From Euleptes europaea (lineage: Eukaryota > Chordata > Lepidosauria > Squamata > Sphaerodactylidae): a stretch of DNA of 64,000 nt. Each line of letters starts with the position of its first letter. Position 1 is the stretch's first letter. The notes below the pieces were generated by a model. That model was not told the DNA's origin, did not search any database, and saw only the letters and a program-made list of their open reading frames with translations. The stretch is taken from contig NC_079321.1 of NCBI RefSeq assembly GCF_029931775.1, positions 69,327,524 to 69,391,523 of the forward strand. The letters run 5' to 3'. Positions 13,501-21,570 of this stretch are shown here, piece by piece. Both the position numbers and the translations under genes were made by a program.

Positions 13501-13557
13501 AGTAGTCATTACAAACAAGGTTACACAGTGGACATTCATACAACTCTTGATCATTTT
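1576..13557 (-). CDS. ZUP1: Zinc finger-containing ubiquitin peptidase 1, partial
   Basis: ZUP1 is a cysteine deubiquitinase selective for K63-linked ubiquitin chains, acting in the nucleus and cytosol in genome maintenance. Exons in transcript order are 13557-13447, 11494-11391, 7711-7543, 5748-5560, 2988-2823 and 1730-1576; all have AG/GT borders and their phases agree throughout (894 nt, about 298 codons, matching human residues of roughly 190-487). The first encodes a C2H2 finger (YECPLC then HVELH). The second encodes the MIU helix ([10 protein letters not shown]). The third covers the ubiquitin-binding region (GRMPPS, KRKADLM). The fourth holds the nucleophile motif [12 protein letters not shown], with the catalytic Cys. 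The fifth has GFDPQGAS and [10 protein letters not shown]; the sixth has IVDFHQ and [14 protein letters not shown]. The exons with catalytic His and Asp lie beyond the left edge. The large first coding exon, with the N-terminal fingers, was not found upstream. Identity is certain; completeness is not. Confidence 0.95.
2000..2505 (+). mobile_element. CR1 LINE, 3' end
   Basis: The frame at 2042-2356 has the CR1 reverse-transcriptase protein C-terminus ([35 protein letters not shown]). It is followed by the conserved CR1 3' UTR (GTGGACTAGATGACCCTGG) and the terminal ATTCTATGATCC motif. It is 5'-truncated, as usual for CR1, and lies in a ZUP1 intron. Confidence 0.9.
3340..3840. other. Unclassified AT-rich stretch, possibly a dispersed repeat
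   Basis: This is part of the ZUP1 intron between the exons at 2823-2988 and 5560-5748. It has no exon-like homology. Its texture resembles a retroelement UTR, but no ends or target duplications were found. Confidence 0.25.
4445..5065 (+). mobile_element. CR1 LINE fragment, reverse transcriptase palm
   Basis: The frame at 4490-4741 carries CR1 reverse-transcriptase motifs: [37 protein letters not shown] and [18 protein letters not shown]. Further RT sequence follows to about 5060 (CCACAGGGCTCAGTTCTGGG, encoding PQGSVLG), broken by frame changes. It is a decayed intronic copy. Confidence 0.85.
5749..6537. other. ZUP1 intron, unassigned except a small hairpin
   Basis: AT-rich intronic sequence. 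The only structure seen is the perfect 14-bp-arm hairpin at 6259-6290. Confidence 0.4.
6259..6290. repeat. Short perfect hairpin
   Basis: Two exact 14-bp arms (CTGAATAAGAGAGA and its complement) flank a 4-nt loop. No transposon ends are visible around it. Confidence 0.8.
6538..6832 (-). mobile_element. tRNA-derived SINE with BovB-like tail (Sauria type)
   Basis: Read on the minus strand, it starts with a tRNA-like head (GCCCCGTGGTGTAGAGTGG; B box GAGTTCGATCCC). It continues with GACTGGGGAAGGCACTGGC and ends in a CACAGGGGACC tail. The GGGAAGGCACTGGCAAACC block resembles BovB LINE 3' ends, as in Sauria SINEs. Related copies lie at 14020-14240 and 50875-50996. Confidence 0.8.
6833..7542. other. 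ZUP1 intron, nothing recognised
   Basis: No repeat ends, RNA gene or splice-bounded frame was recognised. The 125-codon open frame at 7026-7403 has no familiar motif and is probably chance. Confidence 0.4.
7712..8690. other. ZUP1 intron, nothing recognised
   Basis: Mostly AT-rich intron sequence, becoming GC-richer after 8450. No features were supported. Confidence 0.4.
8697..8735 (-). mobile_element. CR1 LINE, short 3'-end fragment
   Basis: AGAATCATAGAGTTGGAAGG is the reverse complement of the CR1 3' terminus (CCTTCCAACTCTATGATTCT). Only the last few tens of bases remain. Confidence 0.7.
8856..9931. mobile_element. Non-autonomous hAT transposon with internal minisatellites
   Basis: The terminal inverted repeats are CAGGGGTGTCAAA and TTTGACACCCCTG. 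They are flanked by a perfect 8-bp target duplication, GTCTAAGG, at 8848-8855 and 9932-9939, the hallmark of hAT insertion. No transposase is encoded. The interior has two arrays: alternating copies and inverted copies of a GGTAGACCTGGCCTCC block (about 8985-9310), and a GC-rich minisatellite with units near 60-66 bp (about 9340-9830). The open frame of 313 codons on the minus strand is a product of the repeats. It lies in a ZUP1 intron. Confidence 0.92.
9340..9830. repeat. GC-rich minisatellite inside the hAT element
   Basis: Roughly seven diverged units share GGGAAGGCGATCCTGGCCCC then GGCCAGGAT and CTCGGGAGAGTG. Units vary in GTG/GGT-run length. Adjacent units also contain short inverted matches (GATCCTGGC/GCCAGGATC). 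Confidence 0.85.
9940..11090. other. ZUP1 intron, little recognised
   Basis: Near 10735-10785 there is a LINE 3'-end-like end (GAAAGGTGGCATAACAATG then ATAAATAAATAAA). The rest shows no exon or clear element. Confidence 0.4.
11101..11183. mobile_element. Small foldback MITE
   Basis: The ends TACAGTCCTTTGCAG and CTGCACAGGATTGTA are near-inverted copies, and the arms pair almost to the centre (CACTCCAGTTTA versus TAGACTGGGGTAA). Related sequence appears near 23336, 35165 and 48090. Confidence 0.6.
11495..12332. other. ZUP1 intron, AT-rich
   Basis: At 11616-11690 a TTATTTATTTATTT run followed by a CCTGCTCTCCCCGGCAAAGC block resembles the reversed 3' end of an L2-like LINE. The remainder is unremarkable AT-rich DNA. 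Confidence 0.4.
12333..13280. mobile_element. hAT-like element with GC-rich interior
   Basis: The left end has TTGGCCAACCTATGGCC and the right end AGGTTCGCCATCAC, matching a widespread hAT family with CAGTG(A/T)TGGCGAACCTATGGC-type ends. TGATATAG lies directly on both sides (12325-12332 and 13281-13288), consistent with an 8-bp duplication, though the exact end of the TIR is ambiguous. The interior is very GC-rich and yields long spurious frames of 218-284 codons. A tRNA-derived SINE is embedded near its right end. Confidence 0.75.
12945..13115 (+). mobile_element. tRNA-derived SINE pieces
   Basis: A head with GGGGCTGTGGCTCAGGGGAA and CTGCTTGGCATGCAGAGG begins near 13012. Just before it lies a piece of the same family's 3' part (CTGAGACCCTGGAGAGCCG, AGGCAGCCTCATGA). 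The order suggests two neighbouring copies or a rearranged one. A fuller copy on the other strand is at 39795-39995. Confidence 0.65.
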
Positions 13558-14019
13558 CTGAGGGAAAAAGGGGGAATAGTATCCAGTGAACAACTAGTTA
13601 GATTACCATTTGTCAAAATAAATATTTTTATTTTTTAGATCAGCATGAAGGAGTACTGCTGTCATATTTTCATCTGCTCAGAGGCAAAAAAAGGGGGGGT
13701 TTCCAACATTTAAATCAGTGGGATTTTGTTTCAAGTAAAGATGAATACCACAAGGCTGTGCCACACGAAGCTGGAATGGCTAGGCAACAGAAGTGGAACT
13801 GGTACCTGTGCCTATAATCCTAGGTACATTTATCTAGAAGTCAGCCACAGTGAACAATGCGGGGCTTCCTTCCGAATGAACACCAGACTACTGGGCTGTC
13901 CTGCACAGGAAGCAGGTTGAGAGGACATCAGCTAGCTATTCATTAGCAAGAGGTTCAGTTTGCACAGGCAGACTGACCGCCACAGCATTCAGATGAGGAA
14001 AAGGTGCTTCTAAAGTAAA
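13558..14019. other. Region 5' of the first recognised ZUP1 exon
   Basis: On the minus strand this is where an intron and then the large zinc-finger exon of ZUP1 would be expected. No frame with CPFC-type fingers was seen. The stretch ends in a short sequence (GCATTCAGATGAGGAAAAGG) repeated near 14846. Confidence 0.4.
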
Positions 14020-14240
14020 GGTCCCCTGTGCAAGCACCAGATCATTCCGAATCCTGACCCATGGGGTGACGTCACATCCCGACGTTTCCTAGGCAGACTA
14101 TGTTTACGGGGTGGTTTGCCAGTGCCTTCCCCAGTCATCTTCCCTTTACCCCCAGCAAGCTGGGTCCTCATTTTACCGACCTGGAGTCAACCGTGAGCCG
14201 GCTACCTGAAACCGGCTTCTGCCGGGATCGAACTCAGGTT
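14020..14240 (-). mobile_element. Sauria-type SINE interrupted by L1
   Basis: Same family as 6538-6832: AGGTCCCCTGTGCAAGCACC tail, GGTTTGCCAGTGCCTTCC block and GGATCGAACTCAGG B box, in minus orientation. Its head is broken at about 14240, where an L1 3' end begins. Confidence 0.8.
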
Positions 14241-14244
14241 GTGA

Positions 14245-14771
14245 ACTTTTTTGATTTATGCCACCAAGGCCGCACGATTGATATATGCGGCTAAATGGAA
14301 GGCAGTCGAGATACCAGACAAAAAAGACTGGATAAAAAAGATGCTGGAAATGACTGAGATGGTGAAGCTTACAGCTTTGATAAACCAGAGTGATAACGTA
14401 CATTTTTGGGGGGAATGGGAGGCTTGGAGAATTTACTGTGAAAATCAATTTTCAATGGGATCATTTAGAGGATATTCTTTGATCTAATCCCTTATCTATA
14501 CTTTGTATTAATTTTATATTAGGTATTGATTTAATAATGTTGGCTAGGATAAGAACAGGTTAAAAATAATATCGGGATTAGCTCCATTAGCAAACGTTTA
14601 TACAATTTATTTTTAGATGGAAGAGGGAGAGGGGGAAGTCATTTTATTGTTAAATTAGTGATATTATTTGTTGTTTTTTATTATAACTATTTAGTATTGG
14701 ATATTGTTTTTATGTTGATATATTAAATGATGAAAATAAAAAATATATTAAAAAAAACAAACAAAAAAAAC
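14245..14771 (+). mobile_element. L1 LINE, 5'-truncated 3' end
   Basis: The frame at 14251-14487 reads like the L1 ORF2 C-terminus (AKWKAVEIPDKKDWIKKML then EMVKLTALI). An AT-rich 3' UTR and an A-rich tail follow near 14738-14771. The same 3' UTR occurs reversed at 17630-17995 and 21775-22045. Confidence 0.75.
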
Positions 14772-14772
14772 C

Positions 14773-14835
14773 TTGAGCCGGCTACCTGAAACCGACTTCC
14801 GTCGGGATCGAACTCAGGTCGCGGCACATGCTGAT
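14773..14835 (-). mobile_element. SINE head fragment after the L1
   Basis: Repeats, with a few changes, the 14190-14238 part of the interrupted SINE (GAGCCGGCTACCTGAAACCG, GGGATCGAACTCAGGT). Either the L1 insertion duplicated about 50 bp or two SINE copies were adjacent. Confidence 0.65.
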
Positions 14836-14923
14836 TGACCGCCGCATCATTCAGATGGGGAAAATGTGCATCTATTCTAGAGAGTGGCAAATCCAGGGCA
14901 AAACCTGCCACTCTCTAGATGCA

Positions 14924-15950
14924 GTAGTAGAAAAGGGCAAGAGTGCAGTAGCACCTTAAAGACTAACAAAAATATTTTCTGGTAGGGCAGGGGTTTCAAA
15001 ACTGCGGCTCCAGAGCAAGGTCTTTATTCAGCCCAGGTAAATGCATTGACTTTAGTTTGAATATCAACTGTAATTCCTGTAATTTACCTGGGCTGAATAA
15101 AGACCTTGCATTCATGGCTCATCACCAATGATGATTTCTCCACACCCATCCCTCCCCTGGACATCACAGACTCCTCTGCATACCACACCTAATCCCATCA
15201 CGCCTGCTATTCACATGGACATACTGTTAACGTTTACATACTAATGCTTGTCTGAATTCACTCTCCTCTACTTAAAGACAGATGGATTTACATTCTAAGC
15301 TGTATCTGAAGAAGTGAGCTGTGGCTCACGAAAGCTCACGCACCCTGCCAGGAAATATCTTTGTTAGTCTTTAAGGTGCTACTGGACTCTTGCCCTTTTC
15401 TCACTACTGCAGACAGACTAACACGGCGACCCACTGTGGATTAAAGACAGATGGATTCACATTCCAATTGTATCTGAAGAAGTGAGCTGTGGCTCACGAA
15501 AGCTCACACCCTGCCAGAAAATATTTTTGTTAGTCTTTAAGGTGCTACTGGACTCTGGCCCTTTTCTCACTACTGCAGACAGACTAACACGGCGACCCAC
15601 TGTGGATTATCTTTCCTAGAGAATACATATATACTGTTTCATGAATCACATCATAAAACGTATTTATTTAGTTGATACAATAGCAAGTATTAATATGATA
15701 TTAGTATTAACTTGCGTATTCATGTTAAATATTGAAAAAGGGCCAGAGGTCAGTACAACCTTAAAGACTAACATTTCGCCTGCGGCTCACGAAAGCTCAC
15801 TGCCCTGCCAGGAAATATTCTTGTGAGTCTTTAAGGTGCTCCTGGCCTCTGGCCCTTTTCTACTACTTTGTTAGGCTTTAAGGTGCTCCTGGACTCTGGC
15901 CCTTTTCTCACTACTGCAGACAGACTAACCCGGCGACCCACTGTGAGTTA
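14924..15950. repeat. Short array of Penelope-like 3'-end units, inserted as one block
   Basis: Several copies of the 14.9-21.3 kb repeat family: one reversed unit at the left, then forward units. Unit landmarks are CTGAAGAAGTGAGC, CTCACGAAAGCTCAC, GTTAGTCTTTAAGGTGCT and GACAGACTAACACGGCGACC. The block includes one AT-rich spacer (15617-15735). A perfect 12-bp direct repeat TCTCTAGATGCA brackets it (14912-14923 and 15951-15962). The flanking host sequence is itself a dispersed segment, seen again in part at 16017-16085. Confidence 0.8.
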
Positions 15951-15964
15951 TCTCTAGATGCACT

Positions 15965-16690
15965 TTCCCCCCCTCTGAATTTTCAAAACCCTGCACGGGG
16001 GGGGGGGGGCTTATTTTTGAGTTCTGACAATTTGGCTGGGGAAAATGCGCATTTAGAGAGCGGCAAATCCAAAGCAAAGCCTCCCGTGCGGAAGAACCAA
16101 CGCGGAGGGAGGGAAGGCCGCAGGACGCCCGCAGCGACGCGGGCGGCGCGTTTGAGGAGGGCCGCTTCAGAGGCCGACTCACCGCAAGCGGCGGCTGGGA
16201 GGCCCGCGGAAGAATCCCCCCGCCGGGACATCCGTCGCCTCCGCGTCCCGGCGCCGCCCAAGAAAAAAAAGCACCCGCGGGAACCAAAGCTTGGCGAGCC
16301 GAGTCCGCTGGACCACCCGGAAAGGGAGGAGGAAAAACCGGAAACCGCAGTGCGAGGGGAACCGCCCCGAACACGAGAGGGGAGGGGGCGACGCCAACCG
16401 CCCTTTATTGACCGTTGGCGCATGCGCCGTCTCTCCGCTCTCGCGCGCTTTGCTGGAAAGCGGAACTCGAGCGCGTTTCCCAGACTGCCGCCGCGTTCGG
16501 TTGGGCTGCTGCGTCGTTCCAAAGGGAGCCTAGTGCGCACGCGCAGCTCACACCCTTTCTTCCCTGTTCCAGCCAGGATGCAGCCAGGAGGTGCGTTCGA
16601 TCCCGGCTGGATCCTGGCTGGAACAGGGAAGAAAGGAGGCTCCAGCGGCCGTGCGCTTTCGCCCTATGAGTACTTGTTTAAATTCAGATC
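15965..16690 (-). promoter_or_regulatory. ZUP1: CpG island, candidate ZUP1 promoter
   Basis: A CpG-dense block between ZUP1 (minus) and KPNA5 (plus). It has two NRF-1-like sites, GCGCATGCGC at 16418-16427 and TGCGCACGCGCA at 16534-16545, as in many housekeeping promoters. Its position fits the ZUP1 first exon on the minus strand, but no 5' UTR exon could be delimited. The open frames of up to 254 codons here match nothing known. Confidence 0.6.
16555..16635. repeat. Perfect 25-bp inverted repeat in the CpG island
   Basis: Arms at 16555-16579 and 16611-16635 are exact reverse complements (CTTTCTTCCCTGTTCCAGCC to GGCTGGAACAGGGAAGAAAG and five further bases each), with a 31-nt loop. The loop includes GTTCGATCCC, which resembles a Pol III B box. 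Confidence 0.9.
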
Positions 16691-16964
16691 CCTATGTGAG
16701 TTGTTTTTTTGTTGTTGTGGTTGTTTTTTTTGCGGCCCACTCCAACGTCAAGCTTTGCTTGTCATTCCAGACCCAGAGTAATGCATCTGGGCCAAGGGAC
16801 CTTAATAGAAAACCCACGTTTTCTTTGCAACTCTTTTTGTGCTGCAATGTATTCCAGTGAAGCCCATGCGACCCTGGCTCCCATCATCTTCAATGGGCCG
16901 TGCAGCCTCTCCCATTGTTTCGAATGGGCTGACTTGGCATTCGTTTCAGTACATCCCTGCTGTG

Positions 16965-17572
16965 GCTTCCTTTACTGAGTCCATCCATCTCTCGTTGGGT
17001 CTTCCTCTTTCCCTGCTGCCCTCAACCTTTCCTAACATGACAGACTAACACGGCTACCCACTGTGAACTATGAATGAAAGTCCTCCAGAATGTCCTATCT
17101 TTGGCAGCCTTGTTCAGATCTTGCAAATTGAGGGCTGCTGAGGCTTCCTTTATTGAGTCCATCCATCTCTTGTTGGGTCTTCCTCTTTCCCTGCTGCCCT
17201 CATCTTTTCCTAACATGACAGACTAACACGGCTACCCACTGTGAACTATGAATGAAAGTCCTCCAAAATGTCCTCTTTGACAGCCTTGTTCAGATCTTGC
17301 AAATTGAGGGCTGCTGTGCCTTCCTTTACTGAGTCCATCCATCTCTCGTTGGGTCTTCCTCTTTCCCTGCTGCCCTCAACCTTTCCTAACATGACAGACT
17401 AACACGGCTACCCACTGTGAACTATGAATGAAAGTCCTCCAAAATGTCCTATCTTTGACAGCCTTGCTCAGATCTTGCAAACTGAAGGCTGTGGCTTCCT
17501 TGATTGAGTCCATCCATCTCTCGTTGGGTCTTCCTCTTTCCCTGCTGCCCTCAACTTTTCCTAGCATGACTG
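16965..17572 (-). repeat. Tandem array of an RTE/BovB-like LINE C-terminal fragment
   Basis: About 3.4 copies of a unit near 175-178 bp. On the minus strand each copy encodes a short peptide with EGSRERGRPNKRWMDSIKEA and KDRTFWRTFIHSSQW, resembling the C-terminus of RTE/BovB endonuclease-reverse transcriptases (GRxRxRWxDxI ... KDRxxWRxxVH). Each unit also contains CAGACTAACACGGCTACCCA, the end of the neighbouring Penelope-like repeat family, so it is a chimera that amplified in tandem. Confidence 0.8.
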
Positions 17573-17629
17573 TCTTTTCCAGTGTGTTTTGTCATCTCAT
17601 GATGTGACCAAAGTTCGACAGCCCCAGTT

Positions 17630-17995
17630 TATTTTTTAAAAAATATTTTTTTTATTTTCTTCATTTAACTTATCAACATAGAAACCATATCCAATACTAA
17701 AAATAATAGTAATAATAAAAAAGACAAATAATACCACTAATTTAACAATATAATAACTTCCCCATCTCCCTCCTAAAAATAAATTGTATAAACTTTTGCT
17801 AACGGAGCTAATCCCAATATTTTTTTTATTAACCTATTCTTATCATCTAACATTATTAAATCAGTACCTAATATAAGATTAATACAACTATATTTTAACT
17901 AATTAATTCTAGTCCTGTCCAACATTATTAGATCAATACCTAATATAAAATTAATAAAAAGTGTAGATATGGAATTAGATCAAAGAATATTCTTT
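17630..17995 (-). mobile_element. L1 LINE 3' UTR, reversed
   Basis: Reverse complement of the 14490-14750 L1 3' UTR (TTGCTAACGGAGCTAATCCC, ATTATTAAATCAGTACCTAA), with a T-rich start corresponding to the poly(A) end. Confidence 0.75.
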
Positions 17996-18218
17996 GACAG
18001 CCCCAGTTTAGTCGTTTTAGCTTCTAGGGTCAGTTCAGGCTTCATTTGATCTAGAACCCACTGATTTTTGATATATATTTTTTGGCGGTCCGGGGTATCC
18101 GTAACACTCCCCTCCAACACAACATGTCAGCAATGGGAGCTGGCAGAGCCTCTCGCTTTTCTTTTCTCCTTCCCAGCGACGTCTTGCTCTCCTCGCCGTC
18201 AGGCACCATCACATTTTG

Positions 18219-21200
18219 GATGCAGTAGTAGAAAAGGGCAAGAGTCCAGGAGCAGCTTAAAGACTAACAAAAATATTGGCTCACGAAAGCTCACGCCCTG
18301 CCAGAAAATATCTTTGTTAGTCTTTGAGGTGCTCCTGGACTCTTGCCCTTTTTAAATATTTAACAATAATACTCAAGTTAATATTAATATCTTATTAATA
18401 CTTGCTATTGTATCAACTAAATAATCAAATACGTTTTATGATGTGATTCATGAAACAGTATATATGTATTCTCTAGGAAAGATAACTCACAGTGGGTCGC
18501 CGTGTTAGTCTGTCTGCAGTAGTGAGAGAAGGGCCAGAGGCCAGGAGCACCTTAAAGACTAACAAGGATATTTCCTGGCAGGGTGTGAGCTTTCGTGAGC
18601 CACAGGCGAAATGTTAGTCTTTAAGGTCCTACTGGACTCTTGCCCTTTTTAAATATTTAACATTAATACTCAAGTTAATATTAATATCATAATACTTGCT
18701 ATTGTATCAACTAAATAATCAAATACGTTTTATGATGTGATTCATGAAACAGTATATATGTATTCTCTAGGAAAGATAACTCACAGTGGGTCGCCGTGTT
18801 AAGTCTGTCTGCAGCAGTAGAAAAGGGCAAGAGTCCAGGAGCACCTTAAAGACTAACAAGAATATTTTCTGGTAGGGTATGAGCTTTCACATTTACATAC
18901 TGTTAACATTTACATACTAATGCTTGTCTGAATTCACTCTAAAGACAGATGGATTCACTTTCTAGCTGTATCTGAAGAAGTGAGCTGTGGCTCACGAAAG
19001 CTCACACCCTGCCAGAAAATATTCTTGTTAGTCTTTAAGGTGCTCCTGGACTCTCGCCCTTTTTAAATATTTAACATTAATACTCAAGTTAATATTAATA
19101 TCTTATTAATACTTGCTATTGTATCAACTAAATAATCAAATAGGTTTTATGATGTGATTCATGAAACAGTATATAGGTATTCTCTAGGAATGATAATCCA
19201 CAGTGGGTCGCCGTGTTAGTCTGTCTGCAGCAGTAGAAAAGGGCCAGAGTCCAATAGCACCTTAAAGACTAACAAGAATATTTTCTGGCAGGGGATGAGC
19301 TTTGAAGAAGTGAGCTGTGGCTCACGAAAGCTCACGCACCCTGCCAGGAAATATCCTTGTTAGTCTTTAAGGTGCTCCTGGACTCTGGCCCTTTCCTACT
19401 ACTTTGTTAGTCTTTAAGGTGCTCCTGGACTCTGGCCCTTTTCTACTGCTGCAGACAGACTAACACGGCGACCCACTGTGGATTAAAGACAGATGGATCC
19501 ACATTCTAGCTGTATCTGAAGAAGTGAGCTGTGGCTCACGAAAGCTCACACCCTGCCAGGAAATATCCTTGTTAGTCTTGAAGGTGCTCCTGGACTCTGG
19601 CCCTTCTCTCACTACTGCAGAGACGAACACGGCGACGCACTGTGAGTTATCTTTCCTAGAGAATACATATATACTGTTTCATGAATCACGTCATAAAACG
19701 TATTTGATTATTTAGCTGATACAATAGCAAGTATTGATATGATACTAATATTAACTTGAGTATTAATGTTAAATATTAAAAAAAGGGCAAGAGGACAGTA
19801 GAACCTTAAAGACTAACATTTCGCCTGCGGCTCGCGAAAGCTCACGCCCTGCCAGGAAATATTCTTGTTCGTCTTTAAGATGCTCCTGGACTCTGGCCCT
19901 TTTCTACTACTGAAGACAGACTAACACAGCTACCCACTGTGGATTATTTGCAGAAACTGTTCTTGTACAGCCTGCCAGAAAATATCTTTGTTAGTCTTTA
20001 AGGTGCTCCTGGCCTCTGGCCCTTTTCTACTGCTGCAGACAGACTAACACGGCGACCCACTGTGGATTAAAGACAGATGGATTCACATTCCAATTGTATC
20101 TGAAGAAGCGAGCTGCGGCTCACGAAAGCTCACGCCCTGCCAGGAAATATCCTTGTTAGTCTTTAAGGTGCTCCTGGACTCTGGCCCTTTTTAAACATTT
20201 AATATTAATAATCAAGTTAATATTAATATCATGGCTCACGAAAGCTCCTACCCTGCCAGGAAATATCCTTGTTAGTCTTTCAGGTGCTCCTGGCCTCTGG
20301 CCCTTCTCTCACTACTGCAGAGACGAACACGGCGACCCACTGTGAGTTATCTTTCCTAGAGAATACATATATACTGTTTCATGAATCACATCATAAAACG
20401 TATTTGATTATTTAGCTGATACAATAGCAAGTATTGATATGATACTAATATTAACTTGAGTATTAATGTTAAATATTAAAAAAAGGGCAAGAGGCCAGTA
20501 GAACCTTAAAGACTAACATTTCGCCTGCGGCTCACGAAAGCTCACGCCCTGCCAGGAAATATTCTTGTTCGTCTTTAAGGTGCTCCTGGACTCTGGCCCT
20601 TTTCTACTACTGAAGACAGACGAACACAGCTACCCACTGTGGATTATTTGCAGAAACTGTACTTGTACAGCCTGCCAGATAATATCCTTGTTAGTCTTTA
20701 AGGTGCTCCTGGACTCTGGCCCTTTTCTACTGCTGCAGACAGACTAACACGGCGACCCACTGTGGATTAAAGACAGACGGATCTACATTCTAGCTGTATC
20801 TGAAGAAGTGAGCTGTGGCTCACGAAAGCTCACACCCTGCCAGGAAATATCCTTGTTAGTCTTTAAGGTGCTCCTGGACTCTTAGCCCTTTTCTACCCTA
20901 TCAGAAAATATCTTTGTTAGTCTTTAAGGTGCTCCTGGACTCTGGCCCTTCTCTCACTACTGCAGACAGACGAACACAGCTACCCACTGTGGATTATTTG
21001 CAGAAACTGTACTTGTACAGCCTGCCAGATAATATCCTTGTTAGTCTTTAAGGTGCTCCTGGACTCTTGCCCTTTTCTACTGCTGCAGACAGACTAACAC
21101 GGCGACCCACTGTGGATTAAAGACAGATGGATCTACATTCTAGCTGTATCTGAAGAAGTGAGCTGTGGCTCACGAAAGCTCACACCCTGCCAGGAAATAT

Positions 21201-21283
21201 CCTTGTTAGTCTTTAAGGTGCTCCTGGACTCTTAGCCCTTTTCTACTGCTGCAGACAGACGAACACGGCGACCCACTGTGGGT
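18219..21283. repeat. Opposed-arm array of Penelope-like 3'-end units and AT-rich spacers
   Basis: The array has many copies of a roughly 100-130 bp unit: CTGAAGAAGTGAGCTGTGGC, ACGAAAGCTCACACCCTGCC, TTGTTAGTCTTTAAGGTGCT, CCTGGACTCTGGCCCTTTTC and CAGACTAACACGGCGACCCA. AT-rich spacers with ATATATACTGTTTCATGAAT and TACAATAGCAAGTATT lie between units. In the left part (18219-19280) spacers are on the minus strand (near 18353, 18648 and 19066). In the right part (19290-21283) they are on the plus strand (near 19652 and 20352). The unit matches the end of a Penelope-like fossil at 48842-49490, so I take it to be a Penelope-like 3' end turned into a satellite. The array ends just before the KPNA5 CpG island. 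Confidence 0.8.
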
Positions 21284-21570
21284 TGTTGTGGCTGCAGAAA
21301 GCCCCGCCCCCCCCCCGCACCTGGCTGGCGTTCTGTTTTCCCGAGCGCGGGGGTTGCTGGGAAAGGAGGCGGGGCCCGGGCCGGGGCTGCGGCGGGGCGG
21401 AGCCGCCATCTTGGGCCGCGGGTCTGCGTCGCTCGCGAGAGGGGAAGCGGCCGTTGGCGGCCAGGGGCGCCCTTCCCGCCTTCCTTCCTCCCTCCCCCAT
21501 GGGTGCGTGTCGATGTCTCCGTCCGTCGGGGCCGTGGGGGGGGGAGGGGGTGATAAGCTCGTAAATAAGC
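21284..21570 (+). promoter_or_regulatory. KPNA5: KPNA5 CpG-island promoter and exon 1
   Basis: A CpG-dense block with GC boxes (GGGGCGG-type near 21391-21399), a YY1 site GCCGCCATCTTGG at 21402-21414 and CTCGCGAGA at 21432-21440, close to the TCTCGCGAGA promoter motif. Exon 1 ends at 21502 with CCCATGG then donor GTGCGT, putting the KPNA5 start codon at 21499-21501. The transcription start is not exactly known; it probably lies near or downstream of the YY1 site. Confidence 0.8.

Noticed and set aside
15925-16781. 254- and 185-codon frames in the 16-kb CpG island
   Set aside because: They match neither ZUP1 nor any protein I know; CpG islands commonly give such frames.
18219-21283. CRISPR-like regular repeats
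   Set aside because: Units are variable, occur in both orientations, have no unique spacers and lie in a vertebrate intergenic region.
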